Source: an uncultured Fibrobacter sp.
GTDB lineage: Bacteria > Fibrobacterota > Fibrobacteria > Fibrobacterales > Fibrobacteraceae
DNA: 6,396 bases
Reading direction: 5' to 3'
NCBI RefSeq assembly: GCF_937877005.1
Contig: NZ_CALEFV010000149.1
Location: forward strand, 1-6,396
In this document: positions 1 to 5,585 of the stretch, piece after piece
Layout: the number at the start of each line of letters is the position of its first letter
How positions within the stretch are numbered: position 1 is the stretch's first letter
The notes under the pieces: model-generated
What the model saw: the letters and a program-made list of their open reading frames with translations, nothing else
Database searches by the model: none
Told to the model about the DNA's origin: nothing
Made by a program: the position numbers and the translations under genes

Positions 1-1319
1 GCGGGAACGACAACAAAATAAAGAGTTGCGTGAAGGACACGGTAAAGGCGTTGCCAGAATGCAATGCGAGTAGAGAGGGGATTTTAGGAGAGAAAGATTC
101 CGTTTATTTTATCTGTAACTCTAGTTCATGGGTCAAGGCTACGGTTCTCGAATATGATACATATGGATTAGAATGCTTTGACGATGGACGTGTGGTAACA
201 GGAAATGTTGCAGATAGCAACCTGTATGTTTGTGAAGAAGGCACTTTTCGTGTTGCATCGGAAAAAGAAGTTGAATTTTACAATGATACTTATGGATTAA
301 AATGCGTTGATGGTCGGATTGCCAGTGGGGTTGTAGATTCGACTAACAAATATATGTGTGAATCAGGAAGGTTTCGGACTGCAACAGAATGGGAAAAAGA
401 TACAGAAGCTCTTGACTGCATAGAGGGAGAACTTACAAAAGGGACGAATAAAAATTATGTTTGCGAATCCGGAAAGTTTAGGATAGCGAATACTGTAGAA
501 ACACTATTAAATAAAGCCTGCACAGTGAAAAATGAGGGTGAAACCGTTATAGACTCTTCTTATTATTTTACATATTTCTGTAATGAGGGAACATGGCGTG
601 ATATAATGTTGTGGGAGTGGGATGTCACGAAGGAAGCCCGTTTTAATAAAGAAATTGATTATGGAGTGATGACTGACGACCGTAACAATAGAGTTTATAA
701 AACTGTAAAAATTGGTAGTCAAATATGGATGGCTGAAAATTTGAACTATTATGATAGGGCGACAATGCCCTTGGATGAGATGACTTCGTGTTTCAATGAT
801 ATAGATGAAAATTGCGATGTTGGAGGACGTCTTTATGATTGGGCTGCTGCTGCGGATTCTGTTACATTGGCAAAAACTATTGATTTTAATGCATGTAAAG
901 GAACAATGTGCAAACTACCGTCGAAAATTCAGGGTGCTTGTCCTAATAATTGGCATTTACCTGATACATCGGAATGGAAAACTTTGTTTAATACGGTGGG
1001 TGGACTTTCAACAGCTGGTAAAGTGCTAAAATCTTTGACTGGTTGGGGACATAGTACTGCCGATGGTCATTATGGTCTTAATGCAACCGATATCTATGGA
1101 TTTTCCGTGTTGCCCGCTGGTCACGCATTAATCTATGGAACTTCTTGGAGATATGTCAATGAAGGTGGTCGAGTTTATTTTTGGAGTACTACTCAATATG
1201 GAAATGGAAATTCGGCGTTTACGATGAGATTTGATAGAGATTCGGATGCAGTTCTTGTTGAGGAAAATTCTAAACATTGGCTTCGATTGCCCGTCCGTTG
1301 TATCAAGGACTCCGACTAA
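1..1319 (+). CDS. FISUMP-domain protein with N-terminal two-cysteine repeats (5' end missing)
   Basis: The reading frame is open to the first base of the window (first full codon at base 3), so the start lies upstream; the GTG at 30 is only an internal codon. Numbering residues from that GTG, the protein has two parts. Residues about 7-202 hold five tandem repeats of 32-43 residues, each with two cysteines (C11/C29, C49/C68, C92/C110, C130/C145, C164/C184) and a Y-x-C-x-x-G-x-F/W pattern. Residues about 211-427 are a good FISUMP domain: IGSQIWMAENLNY (228-240), the two-cysteine loop CFNDIDENC (254-262), GGRLYDWA, ACPNNWHLP (303-311), GFSVLPAG (357-364), FWSTT and a terminal LPVRCIKD. FISUMP domains (PF09603/TIGR02145) are common in Fibrobacter exported proteins and their function is unknown. 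The paired cysteines suggest an oxidised extracytoplasmic protein; that is inference. The next gene starts 18 bp downstream, so co-transcription is likely. The gene is AT-richer than the ATPase gene in this window. Confidence 0.93.
   Translation, partial: GNDNKIKSCVKDTVKALPECNASREGILGEKDSVYFICNSSSWVKATVLEYDTYGLECFDDGRVVTGNVADSNLYVCEEGTFRVASEKEVEFYNDTYGLKCVDGRIASGVVDSTNKYMCESGRFRTATEWEKDTEALDCIEGELTKGTNKNYVCESGKFRIANTVETLLNKACTVKNEGETVIDSSYYFTYFCNEGTWRDIMLWEWDVTKEARFNKEIDYGVMTDDRNNRVYKTVKIGSQIWMAENLNYYDRATMPLDEMTSCFNDIDENCDVGGRLYDWAAAADSVTLAKTIDFNACKGTMCKLPSKIQGACPNNWHLPDTSEWKTLFNTVGGLSTAGKVLKSLTGWGHSTADGHYGLNATDIYGFSVLPAGHALIYGTSWRYVNEGGRVYFWSTTQYGNGNSAFTMRFDRDSDAVLVEENSKHWLRLPVRCIKDSD
48..635 (+). 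repeat. Five tandem two-cysteine protein repeats
   Basis: Approximate unit boundaries are 48-167, 168-296, 297-410, 411-512 and 513-635. The consensus is L-x-C, a short G-containing stretch, Y-x-C-x-x-G-x-F-R-x-A. The cysteines of a pair lie 15-20 residues apart. Units 2 and 3 are closest at DNA level (both follow a codon run for DTYGL), while units 1 and 5 are the most diverged. Another cysteine just upstream (codon 27-29) suggests that more units lie outside the window. A single related unit occurs in the lipoprotein encoded at 2688-3881 (C135/C150 there), so this is a portable module of FISUMP proteins. Disulfide pairing within each unit is inferred, not shown. Confidence 0.8.
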
Positions 1320-1337
1320 ATCCCCAAAGGTTTCGCT

Positions 1338-2492
1338 ATGAAAAACACATTCGCGAAAAAGTTTATGGTCTGCGCCCTTGCGGGGGTGCTCGGTTTCGCC
1401 CTGACCGCTTGTGACGATTCGTCGTCGGCTAGTTCCGACGAAACAGGTGTTTCCAGTTCGTCTGTAGAGTCGCCTGATTCGAGTGTCACCCTGAGCGGAG
1501 CGTCAGCGGAGTCGAATGGGTCTAGTAACGAAAATATGGAAAAAGATAAGTATTCCAGTAGTGTCAAGGGATCTGAACCTGTCGAAGTATCAAGTAGTTC
1601 CGCGAAAGAAACAAAGAATTCATCTGACTCCAAGAGTTCAAGTTCTGTAAAGACGGATGATTCTTCTAGCAGTAACAAGGATGTGTCCAGTTCGTCGGTT
1701 AGTTCTTCATCTAGTGAAAACCAAAGTAGCAGTTCTTCAGTGAAACAATCTTCTTCGTCAGTTGCTTCGAGTAGCAGTGAGTATAAACCCTACAATCATC
1801 AAAAGTTTTTTTCTTCTGATAGTCTTCTTTCCGGTGCTTATAAAAAATTTACAGATGAACGCAATGGACGTATGTATTATTATCTTACAATTAACGGGAA
1901 AAATCAGGATGGCGAGTCCGCTTCTGTAACGGTAATGGCAGAAAATCTGAACATTGGGGAAATGGTCGATGGAACAAAGGAACAATCGAATGATTCGAAA
2001 ATTGAACGTTATTGTTATAACGACGATACAACGAATTGCGATAAATATGGTGGGCTTTACCAATGGGCGGAAGCGCTGCAGTTGTCGAGCGAATGCAATA
2101 CCAAGAGTTGTGCCGCCCAGATAGATCCCGACGGCGATGGGTTCCACCAGGGAATTTGCCCGAAAGGCTGGCACTTACTGACGTATGACGAATTCTACAT
2201 CGTTGTTCATGCCGATGGAAACGTTAATCCCCTTGTGGAAGGAGTGCGAGCCATGAGTTTCGGCGGACATAACTATTGCGGATATAGTTTGATTGGGGCT
2301 GGATATAGAACAAAAGAAGGGAATTTTGAAGAATTAAATGAATCTGCTTATTGGTTTTACCCTTCTGAGCATCCAGATCGTTTTAGTGCCACAAGAGGTG
2401 GTGCCGGCACTAGTAGTAAACGGGAAACCGGTTTTTACTTGGGATATAACGATAAAGTGACAGGCAATTCCATCCGTTGCGCTCGAAATTAA
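1338..2492 (+). CDS. Serine-linker lipoprotein with FISUMP-like C-terminal domain
   Basis: The 384-residue protein is complete. The ATG at 1338 is preceded by AAAGG (1326-1330) at a workable distance and gives a typical lipoprotein signal: a basic N-terminus (KNTFAKK), a hydrophobic stretch, and the lipobox LTAC with C25 as the expected lipidated cysteine. Residues 26 to about 148 form a low-complexity linker dominated by serine runs. Residues about 171-383 are a diverged FISUMP domain: DERNGRMYYYL (173-183), MAENLNI (200-206), the loop CYNDDTTNC (226-234), YGGLYQWAEA, a second cysteine pair at 253/258, GICPKGWHLL (272-281) and a terminal SIRCARN. The insert NGKNQDGES before MAENLNI replaces the usual short IGSQIW segment, as in the paralog at 2688-3881. 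The gene lies 18 bp after the previous one and probably shares its transcript. It is likely anchored in the envelope by lipid with the C-terminal domain held away by the linker. The ligand or activity is unknown. Confidence 0.93.
   Translation: MKNTFAKKFMVCALAGVLGFALTACDDSSSASSDETGVSSSSVESPDSSVTLSGASAESNGSSNENMEKDKYSSSVKGSEPVEVSSSSAKETKNSSDSKSSSSVKTDDSSSSNKDVSSSSVSSSSSENQSSSSSVKQSSSSVASSSSEYKPYNHQKFFSSDSLLSGAYKKFTDERNGRMYYYLTINGKNQDGESASVTVMAENLNIGEMVDGTKEQSNDSKIERYCYNDDTTNCDKYGGLYQWAEALQLSSECNTKSCAAQIDPDGDGFHQGICPKGWHLLTYDEFYIVVHADGNVNPLVEGVRAMSFGGHNYCGYSLIGAGYRTKEGNFEELNESAYWFYPSEHPDRFSATRGGAGTSSKRETGFYLGYNDKVTGNSIRCARN
1410..1718 (+). repeat. Serine-linker DNA repeat, copy A
   Basis: This segment encodes lipidated C25 through E127 of the upstream lipoprotein. 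It aligns without gaps to 2757-3065. I counted about 36 differences in 309 bases, so roughly 88% identity, with a 42-base identical run at 1485-1526. Identity falls away sharply outside, in both the signal peptide and the C-terminal domain. Confidence 0.85.
1485..1523 (+). repeat. REP-like palindromic sequence inside the linker coding region (copy in first lipoprotein)
   Basis: The stretch contains ACCC (1488-1491) and GGGT (1518-1521) as arms and a second fold-back CTGAGC / GC-TCAG around 1491-1506. The pattern CACCCTGAGC ... GTCGAA-GGG resembles interspersed palindromic repeats that I recall from many bacterial genomes; this is memory, not a search. It is translated as VTLSGASAESNGS, the only non-acidic, low-serine patch in the linker. 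The identical sequence is at 2832-2870. Confidence 0.4.
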
Positions 2493-2527
2493 CTTTTTAC
2501 TGAAATCTCTTTACATTGGGTAAAAAA

Positions 2528-2620
2528 ATGGATAAACGAAATTGTAAAAAAGGCTCTAGCCGTAACAATTTCAAAATTGAACAACTTGAACCCCGCCTAA
2601 TGATGGTTTTTGCGGTATAA
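2528..2620 (+). CDS. Small ORF encoding a stand-alone LEPR-XLL-type peptide, copy 1
   Basis: The ORF is ATG plus 29 codons and a TAA. The peptide has a basic, polar start (MDKRNCKKGSSRNN) followed by FKIEQLEPRLMM and a short tail VFAV. The core matches the LEPR-XLL motif known from the extreme N-termini of very large exported or adhesin-like proteins (NxFxIExLEPRxLL). Here no passenger protein follows. The second copy at 3903-4001 has the same core encoded with different synonymous codons (CCC/CCT, CGC/CGT, CTA/CTG) and also stops four residues after LEPRLMM. That argues for selection on the peptide rather than chance. There is no clear Shine-Dalgarno; the upstream bases are A-rich. The ORF sits 35 bp after one lipoprotein gene and 67 bp before the next. 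Alternative views are the remnant 5' end of a large gene or a leader peptide. Confidence 0.6.
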   Translation: MDKRNCKKGSSRNNFKIEQLEPRLMMVFAV

Positions 2621-2674
2621 ATTCCACATTCCATATTTCACATTGCTTGGTTTGTGGGTGGTGAAAATTTTTAC

Positions 2675-2680
2675 AGGAGA
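2675..2680 (+). promoter_or_regulatory. Ribosome-binding site fixing the start of the second lipoprotein gene
   Basis: AGGAGA ends 7 bases before the ATG at 2688. The frame is open further upstream to a TTG at 2610, which would add 26 residues before the signal peptide. The strong site and the classic lipoprotein signal starting MKCVKG both favour 2688. Confidence 0.8.
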
Positions 2681-2687
2681 TAATGGT

Positions 2688-3881
2688 ATGAAGTGTGTCA
2701 AGGGTCTTGGTTTCTTGTGGGTGGCGGTGCTCGCGGCATTCTTCGCCCTTTCCGCTTGCGATGACTCTTCGTCGGCTAGTTCCGACGAAACCGGTGTTTC
2801 CAGTTCATCTGTAGAGTCTTCTGATTCGAGAGTCACCCTGAGCGGAGCGTCAGCGGAGTCGAATGGGTCTAGTGACGAAAATATGGAAAAAGACAAGTCT
2901 TCCAGTAGTGTCAAGGGTTCCGAGCCCGCCGAAGTGTCCAGTAGTTCCGCGAAAGAAACAAAGAACTCATCTGACTCCAAGAGCTCCAGTTCCATAAAGT
3001 CGGGAGATTCTTCCAGCAGTAATAAGGATAAATCTAGTTCGTCGGTGAGTTCTTCATCCAGCGAAATAACCGACTATGTTGGGCTGCCCTGTGAAGGCAT
3101 ACTTTCAGATGGAAATACGGGAAAAATATATTTGTGCGTAGATGGACGATATGTGCTCTACGTGCCTACGGAAAGTTCCAGTTCTGGGTCCTATGAACCG
3201 TTCGACCAAACTCTGCCTTTGAAAAAGTTTGAGGAAGAGCGCTACAAGACATTTACTGACTCGCGCAATGGCCGTGTCTATTATTACCTGACAATCATGG
3301 GCAAAGATGAAGATGGTGTCAAGGATACCATAGACGTTATGGCACAGAACTTGAATATCGCCGATGTCACCTTGAAGGCTGGCGAAAACATGACCGACGA
3401 CACGAAAATCGAACGCTACTGCTACAACGACGACACCACCAAGTGCGACCGTTACGGCGGCCTTTACCAGTGGGCGGAGATGATGGGTTTCAACGATAGT
3501 TGCAATACCAAGAGTTGTGCTGACCTTATACAGCCAAACCACCAGGGAATTTGCCCAAAAGGCTGGCGTTTGATGACGCGGCATGATTTTGAAGTTGCCC
3601 GAAGCAGTACGGAATACGGGGTCCGTGGCTTGCGTTCTGAATATAATTTTACAGGAAACAATGAAAGCGGACTATCTCTTACTGGGGCAGGTGCTTATTT
3701 TAATCAAAGAGGTTTCGCGGATTTAGATTCAGCGTTTTACATGTTTTATCCCTCGGAATCTGTTTTCCAAGATAAGGTTTTGGCTCTTGGGCAGGTTATA
3801 TCGCGTTATACTGATGGATCTGGAACTGCAAGAGGCTCTAAATTTGACGCATTTTCTGTCCGTTGCGTAAAATTAAAATAA
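2688..3881 (+). CDS. Serine-linker lipoprotein with one two-cysteine repeat and FISUMP-like domain
   Basis: The 397-residue protein starts at the ATG at 2688, chosen for the AGGAGA site and signal peptide. The signal runs to the lipobox LSAC, with C24 as the expected lipidated cysteine. Residues 25-126 are the serine linker shared with the paralog at 1338-2492. Residues about 130-160 hold one two-cysteine unit (LPCEGIL ... YLCVDGRY, C135/C150), the same type as the repeats encoded at 48-635 and absent from the paralog. A short second serine stretch (163-166) follows. Residues about 186-395 form the FISUMP-like domain: DSRNGRVYYYL (191-201), MAQNLNI (218-224), CYNDDTTKC (245-253), YGGLYQWAE, a cysteine pair at 272/277, GICPKGWRLM (287-296) and a terminal FSVRCVK. 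It is presumably a surface lipoprotein. C-terminal domain identity to its neighbour is much lower than linker identity, so the domains may have diverged in binding. Function is unknown. Confidence 0.94.
   Translation: MKCVKGLGFLWVAVLAAFFALSACDDSSSASSDETGVSSSSVESSDSRVTLSGASAESNGSSDENMEKDKSSSSVKGSEPAEVSSSSAKETKNSSDSKSSSSIKSGDSSSSNKDKSSSSVSSSSSEITDYVGLPCEGILSDGNTGKIYLCVDGRYVLYVPTESSSSGSYEPFDQTLPLKKFEEERYKTFTDSRNGRVYYYLTIMGKDEDGVKDTIDVMAQNLNIADVTLKAGENMTDDTKIERYCYNDDTTKCDRYGGLYQWAEMMGFNDSCNTKSCADLIQPNHQGICPKGWRLMTRHDFEVARSSTEYGVRGLRSEYNFTGNNESGLSLTGAGAYFNQRGFADLDSAFYMFYPSESVFQDKVLALGQVISRYTDGSGTARGSKFDAFSVRCVKLK
2757..3065 (+). repeat. Serine-linker DNA repeat, copy B
   Basis: This is the partner of 1410-1718, aligned without gaps at roughly 88% identity. 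It encodes C24 to E126 of the second lipoprotein. The 42-base identical core is 2832-2873. Differences in the first half are few; most later ones are third-position changes between serine codons. Confidence 0.85.
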
Positions 3882-3902
3882 ATTTCAACAAAGACATTCA
3901 AG

Positions 3903-4001
3903 ATGAATAACAAGTCTAAGAAATCTTCCAAGAAGAACTCTCAAAAAAATTTCAATATTGAACCCCTTGAACCTCGTCTGATGATGGCTGCCGTCGAATA
4001 A
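3903..4001 (+). CDS. Small ORF encoding a stand-alone LEPR-XLL-type peptide, copy 2
   Basis: The ORF is ATG plus 31 codons and a TAA, 21 bp after the stop of the second lipoprotein gene. The peptide starts lysine/serine-rich (MNNKSKKSSKKN), continues SQKNFNIEPLEPRLMM, and ends AAVE. It matches the LEPR-XLL consensus more closely than copy 1, because MM is followed by AA as in many full-length LEPR-XLL proteins. Reading past the stop gives no plausible passenger before a TGA around 4088. There is no strong ribosome-binding site, only AAG directly before the ATG. Position and stop placement match copy 1, which supports a small conserved gene placed behind each FISUMP lipoprotein. A decayed fragment of a large exported-protein gene remains possible. 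Confidence 0.6.
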   Translation: MNNKSKKSSKKNSQKNFNIEPLEPRLMMAAVE

Positions 4002-4040
4002 TCATCCCACACCCCACACTTCACATTTCACATTGCTTCT

Positions 4041-4145
4041 GCGTTAGGGGGCGTCGCACCTTTGTGGCGAGACGCGCAAGCGGCTCGATGAGCCGAGGGT
4101 GCTCGGCGAGCAGCACCCGCCCCGGCCCGTGGCCGGGGAACGCCC
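4041..4145. other. GC-rich multi-hairpin element (possible structured RNA or intergenic repeat)
   Basis: Four adjacent fold-backs are visible. 4051-4075 has GCGTC/GACGC plus CAC/GTG inside. 4081-4095 has CGGCTC/GAGCCG with loop GAT. 4097-4118 has GGGTGCT/AGCACCC. 4120-4138 has CCCCGGCC/GGCCGGGG with loop CGT. Outer pairing is possible between GCGTT (4041-4045) and AACGC (4139-4143), or alternatively GGGCGT (4049-4054) and ACGCCC (4140-4145). The alternative would compete with the first hairpin. The last hairpin is not followed by a T-run, so it is not a standard terminator. I do not recognise a known RNA family. An interspersed intergenic repeat is the main alternative. Confidence 0.5.
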
Positions 4146-4164
4146 AATAAATGGCTAAATTTCG

Positions 4165-4206
4165 AAAATTATTTAGTAGGAAAATTATTTTTCTGCTAAA
4201 TAATTT
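4165..4206 (+). repeat. 42-bp hairpin direct repeat, upstream copy
   Basis: This repeat is 41/42 identical to 5574-5615. It is itself an inverted repeat: arms 4166-4184 and 4188-4206 (19 bases each) around the loop TTA. The two arm mismatches, T4177 opposite G4195 and G4180 opposite T4192, both become G-U pairs in + strand RNA, so the transcript could form an uninterrupted 19-bp stem. The stem ends 14 bases before the ATPase start codon. Confidence 0.9.
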
Positions 4207-4220
4207 GTTATATTAGGGGT

Positions 4221-5585
4221 ATGGAATTCCTAGATCGTGAAGAAGAATCGAAAAGGCTGAAGGCGGAACTCTCCCGGAAGGGGGCGTCTTTTGTCGTTGT
4301 CTATGGCCGTCGCAGGTTGGGTAAGTCCACCTTGTTAAAGCGCGTCTTGAAGGAAAACGATATCTATTTTATGGCGGACAGTTCGGAAGAATCCGCCCAG
4401 CGGCGTTTCCTGGCCATGGCGATTGCAGTCCGGTATGAGGGTTTCGATTCCGTTGCTTACCCCGACTGGGAGTCGCTTTTCAGGGCCTTCAACTACAGGT
4501 GCGCGAAGGGTTCTACGCTCTGCCTGGACGAGTTCCCGTATCTTGTGAAATCCTGCGAGATGTTGCCCTCTACGCTGCAGAAGCTGCTGGACGAAAAGTC
4601 CTTGAACTTCAACCTGGTGATTTGCGGTTCGTCGCAACAGATGATGTTCGATGTCGCTCTCGACGAAAAATCGCCATTGTATGGGCGTGCCCATGAAATT
4701 CTCCGGTTGAAGCCTATTCCGGTTTCTTACTTGCCTTCTGCGTTGAAAATTTCGGCAAAGGAGGCCATTTCTGAATATGCCGTTTGGGGCGGGGTGCCCC
4801 GCTATTGGGAATTGCGTGAACGGTATCGGAATTTCAAGTCGGCCTTGAGGGAATTGGCCCTTTCTCCCATGGGCGTCCTTCATGACGAGCCTGTGCATAT
4901 TTTGCGCGACGACATGCGCGACCTGGTGCAGGCTTCTACACTTCTTGGAATCATCGGGAACGGTGCGAACCGAATTTCGGAGATTGCGGCGCGTGCCGAA
5001 AAAAATGCGGCGACTTTGAGCGCCCCTTTAAAAAGGCTCGTGACCATGCAGCTTGTTGATCGGGAAATCCCTTTCGGTGAAAATCCCAAAAACAGCAAGC
5101 ACGGCATTTACCACTTGTCCGACCCGTTCATTAATTTCTATTACCGGTTTATCAGCCCGTATCGTTCGCTGTTGGAACTGGGGCGTGTTGATTACGTGGA
5201 AGAAATCGTCCAACAGCATTTCCCTGAATTTGAAGGTTTTTGCTGGGAACGCCTTTGCCGGCAGGCGGTTAGCGGGCAGGTTGTCGGTGGCGAGATGTTC
5301 AATGTGGCTTCCAGGTGGTGGGGCAATGTCGGCAAGTCAGAGCGGATCGAAATCGATGTCGTTGCCGAAAGCATGGACAAGAAAACGCTACTTGTCGGGG
5401 AATGCAAATGGACGAATGGCGAAAATGCGGGGCGCCTGTTTGCTCATCTGAATGAGCAGGTCCAGAAATTGCCGTTCGTCCACAAGTATAGAAAAATCGT
5501 CCCGGTTCTTTTTTTGAAAGAAAAACCTCGCGACAAGACGGATGGAATTGTCTTTTTACCGGAAGACATCCTTAAAATTATTTAG
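4221..5585 (+). CDS. AAA+ ATPase with C-terminal PD-(D/E)XK-like domain (ATPase_2/DUF234 type)
   Basis: The 454-residue protein is complete. The start MEFLDREEES fits the family, whose members usually begin with an F-x-D/N-R-E-x-E motif. AGGGG ends just one base before the ATG, which is too close for a good Shine-Dalgarno. TATATT at 4209-4214 raises the possibility of a very short or absent leader. Walker A is GRRRLGKS (29-36); Walker B is LCLDEF (100-105) with D103/E104; a sensor-1-like ICGSSQQMM follows (134-142); YGR (154-156) is the usual conserved arginine motif; WGGVPRYW is 189-196. Residues about 236-290 look like a winged helix, followed by YHLSDPFINFYYRF (297-310). The C-terminus has E343, D379 in IEIDVV, and E394-x-K396 in LVGECKW, the PD-(D/E)XK nuclease signature noted for DUF234. 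The family (COG1672) is often multicopy and its role is unsettled; a nuclease or defence role is inference. The last codons KII and the TAG lie inside the downstream hairpin repeat. Confidence 0.93.
   Translation: MEFLDREEESKRLKAELSRKGASFVVVYGRRRLGKSTLLKRVLKENDIYFMADSSEESAQRRFLAMAIAVRYEGFDSVAYPDWESLFRAFNYRCAKGSTLCLDEFPYLVKSCEMLPSTLQKLLDEKSLNFNLVICGSSQQMMFDVALDEKSPLYGRAHEILRLKPIPVSYLPSALKISAKEAISEYAVWGGVPRYWELRERYRNFKSALRELALSPMGVLHDEPVHILRDDMRDLVQASTLLGIIGNGANRISEIAARAEKNAATLSAPLKRLVTMQLVDREIPFGENPKNSKHGIYHLSDPFINFYYRFISPYRSLLELGRVDYVEEIVQQHFPEFEGFCWERLCRQAVSGQVVGGEMFNVASRWWGNVGKSERIEIDVVAESMDKKTLLVGECKWTNGENAGRLFAHLNEQVQKLPFVHKYRKIVPVLFLKEKPRDKTDGIVFLPEDILKII

Larger units (their letters stand above)
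2493..2687 (+). other. Spacer between the two complete lipoprotein genes
   Basis: This 195-bp gap holds the small LEPR ORF (2528-2620), the sequence CATATTTCACATTGCTT (2632-2648), which recurs with one mismatch after the second small ORF (4022-4038), and the ribosome-binding site of the next gene. I see no convincing -35/-10 promoter and no GC-rich hairpin with a T-run that would end transcription. The downstream lipoprotein is therefore probably read from the same transcript or from a promoter I cannot recognise. Confidence 0.5.
4002..4220. other. Intergenic region before the ATPase gene
   Basis: The 219 bp are a mosaic. First comes a short C/A-rich stretch with CACATTTCACATTGCTT (4022-4038), repeated from 2632-2648. 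Next is a GC-rich foldable element (4041-4145), then the AT-rich 42-bp palindrome (4165-4206), and finally TTATATTAGGGGT directly before the ATG. No ORF of note is present. The abrupt change from very GC-rich to very AT-rich DNA marks a probable boundary between the lipoprotein array and the ATPase unit. Confidence 0.6.

Noticed and set aside
1316..1678. Minus-strand ORF rich in Leu, Glu and Ser
   Set aside because: It is the antisense shadow of the serine linker; the same shadow appears opposite the linkers at 2597-2995 and 5980-6294.
2610..2687. N-terminal extension of the second lipoprotein to a TTG at 2610, or a +1 frameshift fusing the LEPR peptide to it
   Set aside because: The extension has no ribosome-binding site, overlaps the micro-ORF, and would place 26 residues before a textbook lipoprotein signal that has its own AGGAGA and ATG. 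The T-run at 2607-2611 is short, and the second micro-ORF has no lipoprotein gene after it to fuse with.
4120..4138. Intrinsic terminator formed by the CCCCGGCC/GGCCGGGG hairpin
   Set aside because: The stem is strong, but the following bases are AACGCCCAATAA with no T-run in either direction (upstream on the other strand is GC-rich), so it does not fit a rho-independent terminator.
4041..4145. tRNA gene suggested by a cloverleaf-like set of stems
   Set aside because: There is no recognisable T-loop, acceptor CCA or anticodon-arm geometry, and the stem lengths do not fit a tRNA.
4335..4898. Minus-strand 187-codon ORF
   Set aside because: It lies entirely antisense to the well-supported ATPase, and its translation shows no recognisable motif and the R/P/H/Q-rich look of a shadow frame.
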